Of a stretch of 64,000 nt of DNA, positions 1 to 12,200 are shown piece after piece. The translations under genes were made by a program, and so were the position numbers. How positions within the stretch are numbered: position 1 is the first letter of the stretch; each line of letters opens with the position of its first letter. The stretch is from NCBI GenBank assembly GCA_030761205.1, contig JAULJL010000046.1:10309590-10373589 (forward strand). The letters are read 5' to 3'. The notes under the pieces are model-generated. The model ran no database searches. It saw only the letters and a list, made by a program, of their open reading frames with translations, and was not told where the DNA came from. Source of the stretch: Fremontodendron californicum (taxonomy: Eukaryota > Streptophyta > Magnoliopsida > Malvales > Malvaceae).

Positions 1-105
1 GCCAAAGAACGCGTAGCAGCAGCCTAAACAAAAGAAACATCACTAAGAGATTTGAAAATAAATAAATAAATAGACAAACAACCACACTGTTAAGTGTTAA
101 CAGAC

Positions 106-1828
106 CTGGATTACGGGACCATCAGCCAGAGGATCAGAATATGGTACACCCAGTTCGATTATGTCTGAGCCACATGAGTCAAGCACCTTAAGTGCCTCAG
201 CTGTTGTTGAAAGATCAGGATCACCAGCTGTGATGTATGGGATGAGTGCAACCTTCAGACATAGGCATGCTTATTAGACAACATTAGAAAGATGGACATT
301 TTCATAAGAATGTAAATTAATTTTAAAAAGTATGTTAGTTAGGTTCTAGAAGGTTTTATAAAGAGTCGTTGCCTGTGAATAAGATTTGTATTCAACAAGT
401 TTCATCCTTACTCGATAATGTTTTCTTGAATTTTCAACATCAAGATGGTTTATAAACTGTCACTTAATAACTAAGGTTTTGTATACTTGCAAGTACAAAG
501 TGCACATCATCAAACAAAGGCATTTTCCATCCTTATTAATACAGCACATCAGAGAATTAACATTTTCATAAGATTGTAAATGAATTTTAAAAGTATAGTA
601 GTTAGGTTTGAGAAAATTTAACAAAGAGGCATCGCATGTATATAACAATTTTTGCTCAGCAATTTCAACTTCTGTGGTAGTTTTTTCTTGAAGTTTAACA
701 TGATGATAGTTTATATTTGGCAATCAATAACTAAGGTATGTTATACTTGCAAGTTGCAAGTACAAAATTCACGTCATCGAACATAGACATTTTACATCCT
801 TATTAAAACAATGTACGGAGATTGACATTTTCACAAGATTGTAAATTAATTTTATAAGTATAGAAGATTGGTTCTAGAACTCACATGTGATTGACCTGGC
901 AATATTAGACACGACATGGAGAAAATAACTAAAACACGACACGAAAAAGAAACACGGATACGTTACGAATACACGAACATGTCAAAATCTATATAACAAA
1001 AATTATTAACACGTCAAAATTTATACAAATATAAAACACCTTAAACACGATTATGACACAAGAAAATACACGAACATAATACGGATACACGAATTGCCAG
1101 GTAACCGACTTTGTCATTAAAAACTTTCCTCCTATCTGGATAGTTTTTCTTGAATTTTCAACATGATAATAATCTATAAATTGTTAGTACTCAATAACTG
1201 GGGTATTCTTTCAAGCACAAAGTTTACATCATCAAACAACCACATCTTCTATCCAGAATCTCAAACCAAAATAAGGCAAAGAAGGTTTATAAACAATCCT
1301 ATTTCAGCAACAAGGTTCAAAGTTGGAAACGTAGCTTAACATGGTTAAGGCAACTAAACTTGCTGAATCATGATTCTATTCTCTGGCTACCTTACTCATA
1401 CTAACCATAAAAATATTATAAACCAACAAATAATTAGAAGAATCAAGTCAACCAGCCGTGTTATCTTAACAAGCCTATGATTCCTCTAATGCAGCTTAAA
1501 TTAAACTCAAAACCCAAAAATATCACATATAAGAACACCCATTTGAATATAAAGTTGGAATATTTGTGCCATAACAAAACTATAACTATGAAGAAATACC
1601 CATAAAGTAAAAACGAAAAAAAAAATTAAAAATGCTTACTTTGCCTTGTTTTTTCAATTTAGAGAAAGTGTCAGAAAGGCCAAGAGTTTGAGCAGTGGTT
1701 ATAGTAGCCATTGGAGTGAATCTCTTGGTTGAAACTAAGGTTTTGCCTGAGGGAAGCCGAGATAGAGAATGGGTATTTTGCTTCTTTAACTGGAGCAAGC
1801 CTGCTGTTGATTTCAGAGCAATAGCCAT
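106..1828 (-). CDS. TSA1: tryptophan synthase alpha subunit, plastid (5' part, cut by window edge)
   Basis: Two exons are visible: 1640..1828 (63 codons) and 106..252 (49 codons). Exon 1 ends at a GTAAGC donor and exon 2 starts after an AG, phase 0. Exon 2 reads VALIPYITAGDPDLS... then IIELGVPYSDPLADGPVIQ, the N-terminal beta-alpha barrel signature of TrpA. It includes the catalytic-region glutamate in IELGVPYSDP and the loop aspartate in AGDPD. Exon 1 is rich in S, T and K with few acids, as expected of a chloroplast transit peptide, and ends LKKQGK, which joins the TrpA fold. The enzyme cleaves indole-3-glycerol phosphate to indole and glyceraldehyde-3-phosphate in the plastid with TrpB. 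The rest of the gene lies left of the window. Intron 1 (253..1639) holds one small TIR element. No lesion is seen. Confidence 0.93.
253..1639 (-). other. TSA intron 1
   Basis: Non-coding 1.4 kb between the two visible exons. It contains loose repeats around 440-520 and 690-770 (shared phrase: ataactaaggt...tatacttgcaagtacaaa) and again near 1190-1230, suggesting old local duplication, plus the TIR element at 891-1104. Confidence 0.8.
891..1104 (-). mobile_element. small TIR element (GGCAAT family), copy 1
   Basis: Ends are inverted: ttgacctggcaat and attgccaggtaa. The interior (acacgac, cacgattatgacacaag, tacacgaa) matches, in reverse, the elements at 14469-14658 and 22653-22903. No clear target duplication remains here. 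Lies in TSA intron 1. Confidence 0.75.
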
Positions 1829-1960
1829 TACAGTGTTTTTTGAGAAAAAGTATTTTATTTTCTATATAGTAAATAGGCTTTTATTGATTTATACACGCCA
1901 GGTAACCTTTAGTCCAAGGTCCCATTTTATGCAAATTTTGCTGACCAGATTTACCATTTA

Positions 1961-2351
1961 GGGCTAGTTTAGTATTGCTGTTGAAAAAAATTTTGATTGA
2001 AAAAAACTCGAGTTGGAAAAAATGTGTTTATAAAGTGTGGTGAAAAAGTGTGGTTTAAAAACTTTTAAGTGTTTAGCATTACTGTGAAAAAGTGTTGTAG
2101 AAAATTGAAATGTCAAAAAAAGATATGTTTAAAATAATAAAAGTGTAGAGATATGAGGATAATAAAGTCATTTTATCCAAAAGCCAGCTTTTAAAGCCCA
2201 AAAGCTATATTTTTTGGCTTTTTGGTTTGGCTTTTCAAATCATGGTTTCAACAGCAGAAGCCAAATTTTTTTATCTGTTTAACATTGCGTTTGCGGTGAA
2301 AAGCAATTTTTGACCTCAAAAGCTGTGCCAGAAGCAATGCTAAACGAGGCC
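1961..2351. mobile_element. Tourist/Harbinger-like MITE
   Basis: A 391-bp element with inverted ends gggctagtttagtattgc and gcaatgctaaacgaggcc, flanked by TTA on both sides (1958-1960 and 2352-2354). TTA duplication and GGGC-type ends are typical of PIF/Harbinger MITEs. It lies about 130 bp upstream of the TSA ATG, so it is in or near the TSA promoter. No coding capacity. Confidence 0.8.
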
Positions 2352-3040
2352 TTAATATATCATATTTACCTGAGAAAATTGTATTTATTTTATTTTATAT
2401 GAACTCTTTTTTTTTTTTTAATTTGTCAATTTTAAATATAATACAAAAATATGACATAAACATCATATGTTTAATATATATATTGTATTCATATTTAAAA
2501 TTTTAATATATTTAATTATTTATATTATATTTATGCTATTTACATTAAACACGATACACATATTACCATCTTTAATTTTTTAGTGGGATGCATATACTTA
2601 TTAATAAATTGAATATTTATATGCATAAAATTGTATTTTACTATGAGAGAATTGTTTAATGTTGTTATAAAAAAAAAAAAACTACTATAGATGATTAATC
2701 TATCAAAGTCTTCTTCTTTTTTTAAGTATTATTATTTTTTAAATATATTAATTGTATTACACAGCAATTGGTAAATGAAATTCCATTCATTTTTTATTTA
2801 TTTTATACTGATTAATTGAAACTAAAACATTTTTTTCATCACATGGAACATTTTAAATAATATTTTAATATTTTTAAATAATAAAATAAATTTTTGAATA
2901 CAATTTGGATAAAAATAAATAAATAATTCCGGATATGGGCTTTGGCCCATAAACACCTCTACTCCGATATGCTATCCTCTTCAATCATACAAACTAGCAA
3001 AAACCCTTTTGTTTCATCTTGTTTATTGGTAAAAAATATG
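2352..3040. other. AT-rich intergenic stretch
   Basis: Very AT-rich sequence with poly-T and TA runs. I see no gene, no inverted ends and no recognisable family in it. Confidence 0.6.
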
Positions 3041-4330
3041 ATGAATTATGAAGATTGTGCATCGATTATAGACAATTAAATGCAATGATACAATTAAGAA
3101 CAAGTTTCCAATCTATGCTGTGGAAGACTTGTTCTATGAACTTAAAAGTTTCAAATATTTTTCTAAGATTGAGCTGAGATCATGACACTGGAAAATCAGA
3201 GTTAAAACTGAGGATATTCCAAAAACAACATTTAAGATCCATCAAAAACACTACGAGTTTAAGGTAATGCCTTACAAATGCCTTTGCCACGTTTCAATCC
3301 TTGATGAATGATATGTTCTCTCATTATTTGAGAAAATTTGTGCTTAGTTTTCTATGATGATATACTATTTGATAAAAAAATATGAGGAAAATTTGGGACA
3401 CATCATTTCAGCATAAGGGGGTAGCTACTGACTCTTCAATGGTGGAAGCTATGAAAAATTGGCAATTACCTAAAAAGATTAAAGTCCATGAGAAGTTTTC
3501 TTGGGTTAATTGACTATTACAGAAAATTTATCAAAAGATATGGAATGATTAACAAATCCTTGATTGATATGTTTAGGGGTGAACATTCGGTCGGTTCGGT
3601 TTTAAAATTTTAAAAATTGATTAAATCGAATTAACTTATAAAATTGACAGAACCGAACCGAAAAACATCCCAAAACCGAACTGAAATTAATCGGTTCAGT
3701 CAGTTTTTTCGATTTCACTCTAAAATTCTGGGTTATGGGTTTTTTAGTTATTTATTTGGGTTATGGGTTTAGGGTTGGGTTTAGGGTTTGGATATATTTA
3801 AATAAATATAATTTATTTATTAATTAATTATCGGTTTGTTCGATCGATTCGATTTAAAAATAAAAAATCACAAACCAACCAAATAAATTGAATTAAATAA
3901 CTGAATGAACTTAAAAACCAAACAAATCGAACCGAATAAACCAAATTCGATAAATTTATTCGATTAACCGAAATTTTGCTCTCCCTATATATGTTAAAGA
4001 AATATGGGTTTCATTGGACTCCTAGACAACAAAAACTTTCCAACAACTTAAAAGGCCATGAGCACTGCTCAAGTCTTGGCATTGCCAGATTTTTAAAAAC
4101 CATTTCTCTTTGAGACTGATACTAATTCCATCGGCATAGGAGCAGCTTTATCTAAAGAGGGAAGACCAATTGCTTACTTAAGCAAGGCTTTAGGATCAAA
4201 GCATACTGATCTATCCATCTATTAAAAGGAGTACTTAGCTCTTCTGATGGCTGTCTCAAAATGGAGGCATTACTTGCTATGACTATTCATCATCAAGATA
4301 GATCATAAAACCTTGAAATACTTGTTAAAT
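3040..4330 (+). pseudogene. degenerate Ty3/gypsy reverse transcriptase-RNase H fragment
   Basis: Translating across frames gives DYRQLNAM, EDLLYELK, a decayed RT core, then FETDTNSIGIGA, GRPIAYLSKALG and KEYLALLMAVSKWRHYLL, the RNase H part of a Ty3/gypsy pol. Many stops and shifts (for example TGA at the IDLRSGYH position) show it is long dead. No LTRs were found. It is split by the element at 3574-3987 and cut at its 3' side by the element starting near 4334. Confidence 0.8.
3574..3987. mobile_element. hAT-like non-autonomous TIR element (TAGGGGTGAAC family)
   Basis: A 414-bp element with ends taggggtgaacattcggt and gaaattttgctctcccta. Flanks gatatgtt and tatatgtt (7 of 8 match) fit an 8-bp duplication. 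Subterminal sequence is made of gttcggttt/aaccgaa units in inverted arrangement. Inserted in the dead gypsy fragment. Confidence 0.75.
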
Positions 4331-5086
4331 TAGGAAGCATAGATACGGATACGTAATACGGATATGACACGATATGAAAATTATTAAAAAATGAGAATAC
4401 GGGTACGACAAGACACGATTATAATTTTTTTATACAATAAAAATAAATAATTGATATTTTTTTAATTAAATACTAACATGCAAATAACTTTTTAATTTTT
4501 TAAAATTATTTTTGAGTTAAAAAACTTGAACCTTAAAAAACATATTAAAATCAAATTATTTATTGTTGATTTCATATTTGGGAGAAAAATACACACACAA
4601 AAATATTCATCGCGTGTTCAGACGTGTCCAATTGTGTGTTACTGTTGACCATATTTTGATTATGTCCAATTTTTTATTTTTTTTTATATATCTTCACATG
4701 TACGACATATATTTTATCGTGTCGAATATGTATCTGACACTTGGACACTCTAGAGTAGGGGTGTAAATGAGACACTGGTGCTCGCAAGCTATTCGAGTTC
4801 GGCTCGAAAAAAATTCGAATTCGATTCGGTCATTATCGAGCCGAGCTCGAGCTCGAGCAGCTCGAGCTATCGAGCGAGCCGAATTCGAGTATCTCAATAC
4901 TCGATTCGAGCGGCTCGCGAGCCTAATCGAGCTTTTGATTTTATAATATATATTTTATAATAATTTACTATATTACCCTTAGTATATATATATATATATT
5001 AAGGGTAATATAGTAAATTAATATATATATCCTTAAAAGTTAAAACCCTAAAACTTAATATTTTTTTTCACTCACTCTCAGCTCCT

Positions 5087-5093
<7 letters not shown>

Positions 5094-5119
<26 letters not shown>
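5094..5119 (+). repeat. CCCTCA hexamer microsatellite
   Basis: About four to five tandem units of ccctca in the captured central part of the 1.1-kb element. It differs from the plant telomere unit CCCTAAA, so it is a simple repeat. Confidence 0.8.
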
Positions 5120-5382
5120 AAACCTAACTCCTTTGCCTGCCTTTGATTTCTTCAGAGATTCTCGTCGAGCTTTCGCCAAAGGCAAAAAATCAAGTACTTT
5201 TCTAACTCTCTTTTTCTCACTTTATGCTGGGATTTTGTTAAAAAAAAGTTGTTGTTTTTGTGATCTTTTCATTTTTTTCTTGTTGTGGTAATGGGTTTTT
5301 GAAATCTTTGGTTGTAGTTTTGTGTGATGGCAATTTTGAGTTTGCTGAACATCTACCGTGTTGATTCATTTCATCTTGGCAG

Positions 5383-5483
5383 AACTTCAAGCATATTATG
5401 AAGGAGTTGCAGGGGGCCATTATCATATCTTCAGCTTTTCAAGCAATACTTGGATATAGTGGACTAATGTCATTATTCTTGAG
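5383..5483 (+). pseudogene. captured exon of a nucleobase-ascorbate transporter (NAT11/NAT12-like)
   Basis: Between an acceptor (ttggcag) and a donor (gaggtatg), 101 bp read FKHIMKELQGAIII then SSAFQAILGYSGLMSLFLR. This matches from memory the membrane region of plant NAT12-type xanthine/uracil permeases (KHIMRELQGAII..., LGFSGLMSLLLR). It is one internal exon of about a dozen, so it cannot make a transporter. Exon borders are preserved, so capture was at DNA level. A homology search would settle the donor gene. Confidence 0.7.
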
Positions 5484-5885
5484 GTATGTTTTATTTACTA
5501 GTTTGATTATTCATGAGGTATGTTTCATTTACTTTTCTGGTGAGAATTAGTAAATACTGGAAACATGAGTAGATTGGATATAGTTAAGTTTTTTTTTTTT
5601 CTTTTTGAGCAGAGAGTTGAATTGTTGTATCGTGTATGATACAATTAGGTATATGAAACGAGCTCGAGCTCGAGTACATAAATTGAGTAAACGAGCTTTA
5701 TCGAGCCGAGCTCGAATAGTTCGATTATATCTCGAGCCGAGCTCGAGCTTGAAAAATAGTATTCGGTCGAGCTCGAGCCGAGTTTCGAGCAGCGAGTTTC
5801 GAGTCGAGCTCGAGCTCGAGCAGCTCACTATTCGAGCTCGGCTCGACTCGATTACAGCCCTACTCTAGAGTGTCCGTGTTTCAAA

Positions 5886-6600
5886 GCTGTTAGAGCAAAA
5901 GCTAACTACCACCATCTAGAAAAAAAGAATTGACTAAAATATTAAATAATTGACTAAACTATTGAGCTTGGATTATTCCATTCAATACAAAAACAAAACA
6001 AAAAAAGCAAGATAAACATGGTAGCATATGCAAAGTCAAAGACAACAGGAAAGGACAATTATAAGGGTAAATTTGAATTTTTAAATGATATAATGAATAA
6101 GAATTATTTGAAAAATAAAAATAAAAAATTATTAAGAAGAAAACTATAAAGATAAAATTATCTTTGATAAAAAATATTTTTCTCTCTTTCCTCTTATTTT
6201 TTAATTTACTTTTTTAATTATAAAATATTTTTTTTTAAATAATTTTTTTTAATTTTAAAAAATTAATATTTTTATTTTTTAATTTATTTTTTTAAATTAA
6301 AATATATTAAAATATAAAAAATTAATATTTCTAAAATTAAAATTTTTTATTTTTAAAAAATTTTAAAAATTAAAAATTTAAATATTTTATTTTAAAAATT
6401 TATTTTTAATTAAAATTTTTAAAAAATAATATTTCATGAATGGGAGGAGAACGAAAATTGAAGTTTTTTCATGAAGGGTAATTTTGTCTTTACAATATCT
6501 TTTCTAATAATTTATAATTTTTTCATTTCTTTTTTTCAAATATTTTTTTATTATTAGACCATTTAACAATTACTTGACTATTTAAAGTTTGTTTTTAAGA
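5886..6600. other. AT-rich intergenic stretch
   Basis: Long runs of A and T with aaattaat/ttaattt motifs, especially 6180-6440. No gene or defined element recognised. Confidence 0.6.
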
Positions 6601-7760
6601 TTTACCCCAATTATAAGGCCTGAATTCTACAACCATCAATTCCTAAATGGGTTACTGAAGTTGAGGAAGATTTTTCAATCATTAACTCTTAATTTCCATC
6701 TTTTAATCCCTGGGGACAAGGATTCTCCGAAGGGGAAGAAAGTTATGTGATATAATTTAAGGGTTGATAATTTATAAAGGGTTCTTTGGTAGGGAGAGCA
6801 AGCATTGCAAAAAAGTGAAACGAGATGTTGCCGGGAGATGGCGGAGAGGAAGACTGGAGCAGATCCTGAAATACTGAGCGTAGCGGCAGGTGATGGTGAG
6901 TAAGGTGGAGGAAGTAAGGAGATAGTGGAGCAAGGTTGATGAGAGAATTAGTGAAGAGAGAATTTTAGAGTAAAAGTTTGCTCAAATGCCAAAAGTCCCT
7001 AAATAAGTTGTGGGAACTCCTATTTATAGGTAACAAGAATAGGAGTTACGCAACTAAGCATTGAATATGAATAAAGGTAGAAACTATGAGTTATTAAGGC
7101 ATTAGTGCTTTGTTTGATGAAAGTTTAAATTATTGTTGGTAATGGTGAATAGTGAACAAGAGTCCACTATTTGTTCTTAAAAAAAAAAAACACTCATACT
7201 TCTGGAAAAGGTTAAGAGGAAGCCTCTTAACTATCTCCATGTCTGATCCACCAAGCCAAGCTCTCCAGAACATCCCAATAGTGAAATTAACCAAGAACCC
7301 TGCCATATTCTAGGGTTATTTCCACTTCTTCTATTTCGGTGAAATAGTATCAGGTGGAACGTCTTCTGTATAATGCTTCTTGGTGGAGGTCCATTTCCAT
7401 GAAAGTTGTTATTTTGTGAATGACTTGTTCTGTGAAGGCGCTGTTTCTAAACAGGAGCTGTTTTGAACATGAGCTGTTCCGAACATGAGCTGTTATGAAC
7501 AGGAATTGTTCCGAACAAGAGCTGTTTTGAACGAGAGCTGTTCCGAACAAGAGCTGTTCCGAACAGAACGTTCCAGTGAAAGAACTTTCAGTGAAACAAC
7601 TTTCGGTGAAGCGACCTTATTACTTGTTCTTGAATAACGCAGAAATGTAATTTCCTATAAAACAACTTAATTGGTCTTTGAGAAGAGATAATATGTTAGT
7701 AGCCAAAATAGAGTATCTATATTTTGCCCCCTGCATGAGAATTCTTAGTAGAAGAGTTCT
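6600..7760. other. unassigned stretch, possible decayed LTR
   Basis: Moderate complexity sequence with a TATA-like ctatttatagg near 7020 and the 16-bp tandem repeat below. It may be a solo or decayed LTR, but I could not find TG...CA ends with a target duplication. Confidence 0.3.
7450..7561. repeat. 16-bp tandem repeat, seven units
   Basis: Unit consensus AACAAGAGCTGTTCCG, repeated seven times with one to three changes per unit. Each unit boundary contains GAACA...TGTTC, so units are themselves imperfect palindromes. Confidence 0.9.
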
Positions 7761-8119
7761 CATACAATATTAATGTAGTGAAAAGTAAAAGATGAAATAT
7801 ATAAAAAAATAATGATAGAGTAATATAATCTCATAGTTTATAAATAAATGATGTGAGTCGTTTCTAAAAAAAAAAATGAGAGGCAATAAAATTAAAAAAT
7901 TATATTGAAAATTTTGGTTTTTCTCAGTTTACTCTCCCTGCATGGAAAACCTTTGATGCATAGGACCAATGCATAGGAGTCAAAAGCACAATATAGCAGA
8001 ATAAGGAATGATCAAACTGATGAAAGGCTTGGAGTCAAAAGCATTGGCTTAACCGTCTCTGCTGAGTTGACATTGAATCATGAGGAATATAATGTTATTA
8101 GCAGTTCTCAAGTACTGGG

Positions 8120-8545
8120 TGCTCATGGATCGAATTTAAATAGGGTATCAATATCATATATATTTATTCAAATTTGATTCGATTTGAAATATGGACCTCT
8201 AATTTTGTCTAAATTCGCCTATATTTATAAATGAGTAATCCAAGCTCATTTAGATCCGTTCATATTTTTTTTTCTAAAAAAAATTAAACAAAATATTTTT
8301 TATTATTATTTAATTTTAGTAATTTAATTTTTATTTAAAATATGTATAACTTAGCATATTTTAAAATATTTACACTATAATATTATATATATATATTTTT
8401 TATATGATATATAAATTATATAATATATATAAATATTAAAATAATATATTATATAAACGAAAAATAGACGGACCAAATCGGACTCAGACTTGAACAAATA
8501 ATTCAACTTTTGAACAAATCTAAATACTACCAACGGCCCTTTTCT
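8120..8545. mobile_element. relic of a TIR element
   Basis: Starts near gctcatggatcgaatttaaat and ends near gaacaaataattcaacttttgaacaaatcta. The TA-rich centre (cactataatattatatata) matches the element at 41632-42199, so this is probably an older member of that family. No target duplication seen. Confidence 0.4.
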
Positions 8546-8619
8546 TATTGATTCATTGAGTTCTCGATTTCGAATTCATTTTACTTAAGTTTTCGGATTC
8601 GAATTTATTTTGTCACAAC

Positions 8620-8860
8620 TAGACCTGTTCACGGGCCGGGCCTAGACAGAATATTTTATATTCCGGGCCGGCCCGGCCCGGCCCGAAACAGTGATTTTAA
8701 TTATAATAATATTATTTTATTTAATTTTAATTATAAAAAAATATTTTTTTATTTAAATGAACAGTGTTTCGGGCCTAAACGGGCGGGATTGGGCTACCCA
8801 GGGCCGGGCCTGGGCAGAGAAAAAAAAACCGGGCCGCGGCCCGGGCCATGATCACCTCTA
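8620..8860. mobile_element. hAT-like MITE (TAGACCTGTTCACGGGCC family)
   Basis: A 241-bp element with ends tagacctgttcacgggcc and gggccatgatcacctcta, flanked by a perfect 8-bp duplication GTCACAAC (8612-8619 and 8861-8868). GC-rich ggcccgggcc units lie at both ends around an AT-rich centre. It sits about 345 bp upstream of the UNE12 ATG. Confidence 0.9.
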
Positions 8861-9204
8861 GTCACAACACAAGCAAACAGGGAAAATGGTTTCCACGTAA
8901 TTTTGATCAAACTCCAACCCCTTTTCACAAAAAGCGCTATATTTTTAACCACGATAAAAAAGCCACTCTCTTTCTCTTTCGGAGCTGAAGGAAAAAAAAA
9001 GCAAAGCAAAGCTAAAACTCTGAACTTTCCCTTCTCACTGAGATAGAAAGACAAAAGCAAGAAAGCCAAAGAATTTATTTTTATTTTGTTTGGTTCAATT
9101 CTCTTTCGCCATTTCTTTTTTGCATGTAGATGTTCTTTGGTAGCCATAAATCGCTACTTCGACTCACTTCAACTCCCTTCCACAACTATCTCTTCGACTT
9201 TCTC
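8861..9204 (+). promoter_or_regulatory. UNE12 promoter-proximal region and 5' UTR
   Basis: The 344 bp between the MITE and the chosen ATG are CT-rich near the gene, as plant leaders often are. An in-frame upstream ATG at 9130 would add 25 residues. I prefer 9205, where the protein begins MANNPNE like the family. No clear TATA box was assigned. Confidence 0.45.
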
Positions 9205-12200
9205 ATGGCCAATAACCCCAACGAGGCCTCCGCCGATGATTTCCTCGAGCAAATCCTCCGACTCCCTAACTTCGAGCCAACTGAGACGGGCTTAGCGGGA
9301 CCAGACGGTGGCTTGGCTGGAACCGCTGCCGCGGTTGGAGCGCCGATGATGTTGCAGCTCAGCTCCGGTGATGGCGCCGGACATCTCGGTGCAATCGGCG
9401 GCGGGGGAGGTGGCGCGTTTAACGGACAGATTTTCCCGTTGAGGTTGAGTTTGGAGCAAGGAAAAGGCGGGTTTTTGAAGCCCGAGGAAGCTTCAGGTAG
9501 CGGCAAGCGCTTTCACAACGAGGTCGTTGATGGCAGAGCTTCTTCTATAAAAAATGTAAGAAGTATAATTTAACTTTTCTTTTTCTTTTATTTATTTTGT
9601 CTTTTTCTTGTGTTAGCTTAGTTCATGAGGAACGGAAGAAAATGATAAAAAAAGAAACATTATTTCTTTTAATAGTTGAGTAATTTCTTTTGGGAACTTA
9701 AGTAAGGAGCTAGTTCTTGTGGTTCTAACTAATGAGTGAATTTCTTATTAATTATTAGTTTTTTTTTTTTTTTCATTAATTGGAGCATGTCTATTTGTCC
9801 TTGTTAAATTATTCGAAGTTTTGCATTGTCAAATTTGGTGTGACAGCCTATGTTACCCGGACTCGGGTGAGTGTCGGATATGGTATATGTCCGACACGGG
9901 TATACTCAAATTTTTTAAAGTTTTATCGTATACTTGGAGGATCATAACCCCATATGCATGTCCGAATATGTGCCGGAAGCAGGTCTCGGAATCGGGTACT
10001 TTAGGAAAAATGAAGAGTCCAGGAAACATAGGTGACAGCTAATTTGTCTGTTTGATTTTTTATCATGTTGCTATGTCATGTGTGTTTCTGTCTAATAGCA
10101 GAGAAGACAAGGGAAAACATGACAATGTTAGGAGCAGGGTGGGTTGGGAGTTACTGTTGTGAGATGCCAAGTTTTGGTATTTGACAAAGGAAAGAGTACA
10201 CCAAGGTACTTCCAGGGTTTTCAGTGACATAAACTAACTGGCAGGGTAGAATTGTTTAATCAAAGAAGAGTCTTATTCCACTTCTAATTAGCCGCAAACC
10301 TGCATCAGCAAATAAACAAGAGTTTTACTTCCAAAATGAAAATTTTATTTTTCATGGATTAAAAGAACCTATGTTGCTCCGACTCTTCATTTTTCTTGAA
10401 GTACTCGTGCCTGATGCATATTCGGACATGGGTATGGGATATGACCCTCCAAAAACATGGAAAAACTTAGAAAAACTGAACATACCCGTGTCGGACACAT
10501 ACCCGTATCCGACACTCACACCCGAGTCCGAGTAACATAGAAAAGAACATATGGTTGAAACTTGAAAGTTAGGCTCATGCCAGTGAAAAAAACTCTAATA
10601 TCTCTTTTATAGTACACTTTAAAGGCCATTATAATGACTGGTAGTTGATTTTCGTTTTCCTTAATTTGTACTAAAGTCATGCTTTTCTCATTTGAGTTTG
10701 GGAATTTGGCCTTTGGTTAATGGTCCATCTGCCAGAAGAAACTGGTCCTTAGTAGGTTTCATGCTCCTAGCTGCCAGAAATTGTCAACATCACATAAGAG
10801 TTAAGTTATTTGTGGAAGGTGTCATATTTCAGAACAGTCTCTTATTATGTTAGAAAATGTACGGAAGTGAAATTATGACAGAAGAAACACAGATCTAAGT
10901 TTTCTTTTGCTTATTTAATATAGATTTAAAGTATCAGTCATGGTCAAGACATTCTATCATCTGGAGCAATTGCTTTAAAATTTTGGTTTTTTATACCTTC
11001 AGTTTATTCTACAAATTTTTTGGGAAATATTTTGCAAAAGTTTTTAAAACTCTCAAGAGTCCTATTCTGGTAAAGATTTCTGTTGTGTGTTCCACTGCTG
11101 TATGCTTAGATTCCAAACATTTATTTTTATATTAACATCAGATTGTGGTCTCCTCAAACAATTATGCGTTATATTTATGTTTCTCCCTTTACACTTTTTT
11201 CCTTCCTTGTCAAGAGGAGAGATGGGTGGGCAGGATAGAAAAGATGGTATTGATTTTAGTGCTATCTTATTCTGTAAATTCTATCATTGGTGATATTACT
11301 TATATAACTTTCCAGGTTTTCCATGGCCAACCAATGCCAGCAACTGTTGCTGCGGCACCATATGCACCAGCAATGCGTCCAAGGGTGCGGGCTAGACGAG
11401 GACAGGCCACAGATCCACACAGCATTGCTGAACGGGTAAGCTTAATTTTTTTTATAAATAATCATAGTAAACATTGGAATGACAAAATATATTGAAGAGC
11501 AGTAATTCAGATGTATTTTTCGGCCTAGAATCAAAAGGCATGACTAGGTTAGTTCCTTAGCCAGGAAAATTTTAAAAAGCTAGGAATTGGATATATTGAA
11601 AATGACGTCTTTTGATGACATAACATGTTTGAATGAAATTGGCTTTTCAATTACTATTTCTATCGTTTGGTTTATATGCAATGTAGAAGGTGATCCATTG
11701 AGAAAAAATGTATTTTAAAAGTAATCATAAGATGTAGCCAGGACATCATGGGGTTATAACTTATAAACTATAAAAGATAAGCACTATTCTGTCTCTTTTA
11801 CATATTTAGCAAAGAGAAGTCATATATAGAAATATAATATATATATAAAACCCCATATATAATTTTTTAAGAATTAGTAGGATAGCTGGCTAAGTTGTAC
11901 TTGATTGCCACTTCTTATGTTGTGAAATTGCAAAGCTTAACCTGCTCAACAAATGGTTGCAACTGTGATTAATCATACTGAACCATTCAATTTTCTCCTT
12001 CGGTACAGATGCGCAGGGAGAGAATTGCTGAAAGAATCAGGGCATTACAGGAACTTGTTCCTAGTGTTAACAAGGTCAGTTCCTTTTTTATCATTTCATA
12101 AATTTTGCTTGTGAAATGACTAGTGTATTTCCAATCTTTTGTTAGGCAACATCCTGAATAAGTACTTTTTTCTTATACTGGAACTCTATCCTCAAATGAA

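Larger units (their letters stand above)
4756..5862. mobile_element. hAT-like non-autonomous element carrying a host exon (Pack-type)
   Basis: A 1,107-bp element with ends taggggtgtaaatga and ttacagcccta. It is flanked by a perfect 8-bp duplication CTCTAGAG (4748-4755 and 5863-5870). Both subterminal regions consist of gctcgagctcgag-type palindromic units, which create long spurious open frames of Ser, Arg or Glu runs. The centre (about 5050-5550) is non-palindromic and holds a nucleobase-ascorbate transporter exon. No transposase is present. Confidence 0.85.
4334..5883. mobile_element. degenerate TIR element (ends GAAGCATAGATACGGA / TCCGTGTTTC), split
   Basis: The left part gaagcatagatacggatacg and the right part gtgtccgtgtttc are inverted matches, with cgtgtcg/acacg motifs inside. 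It is interrupted by the 1.1-kb element at 4756-5862. No target duplication was resolved. Confidence 0.5.

Noticed and set aside
5094..5119. Possible interstitial telomere repeat
   Set aside because: The unit is CCCTCA, not the plant telomere unit CCCTAAA.
4694..5868. Open frames rich in Ser, Arg or Glu (for example SSSSSSSS, ELELE)
   Set aside because: They come from gctcgag repeats in the arms of the 1.1-kb TIR element and appear in several frames.
7450..7561. CRISPR-like array
   Set aside because: Direct 16-bp units with no spacers, in a plant nuclear sequence.
9186..9506. 106-codon minus-strand frame
   Set aside because: Antisense shadow of UNE12 exon 1, open only because of GC-rich glycine codons.
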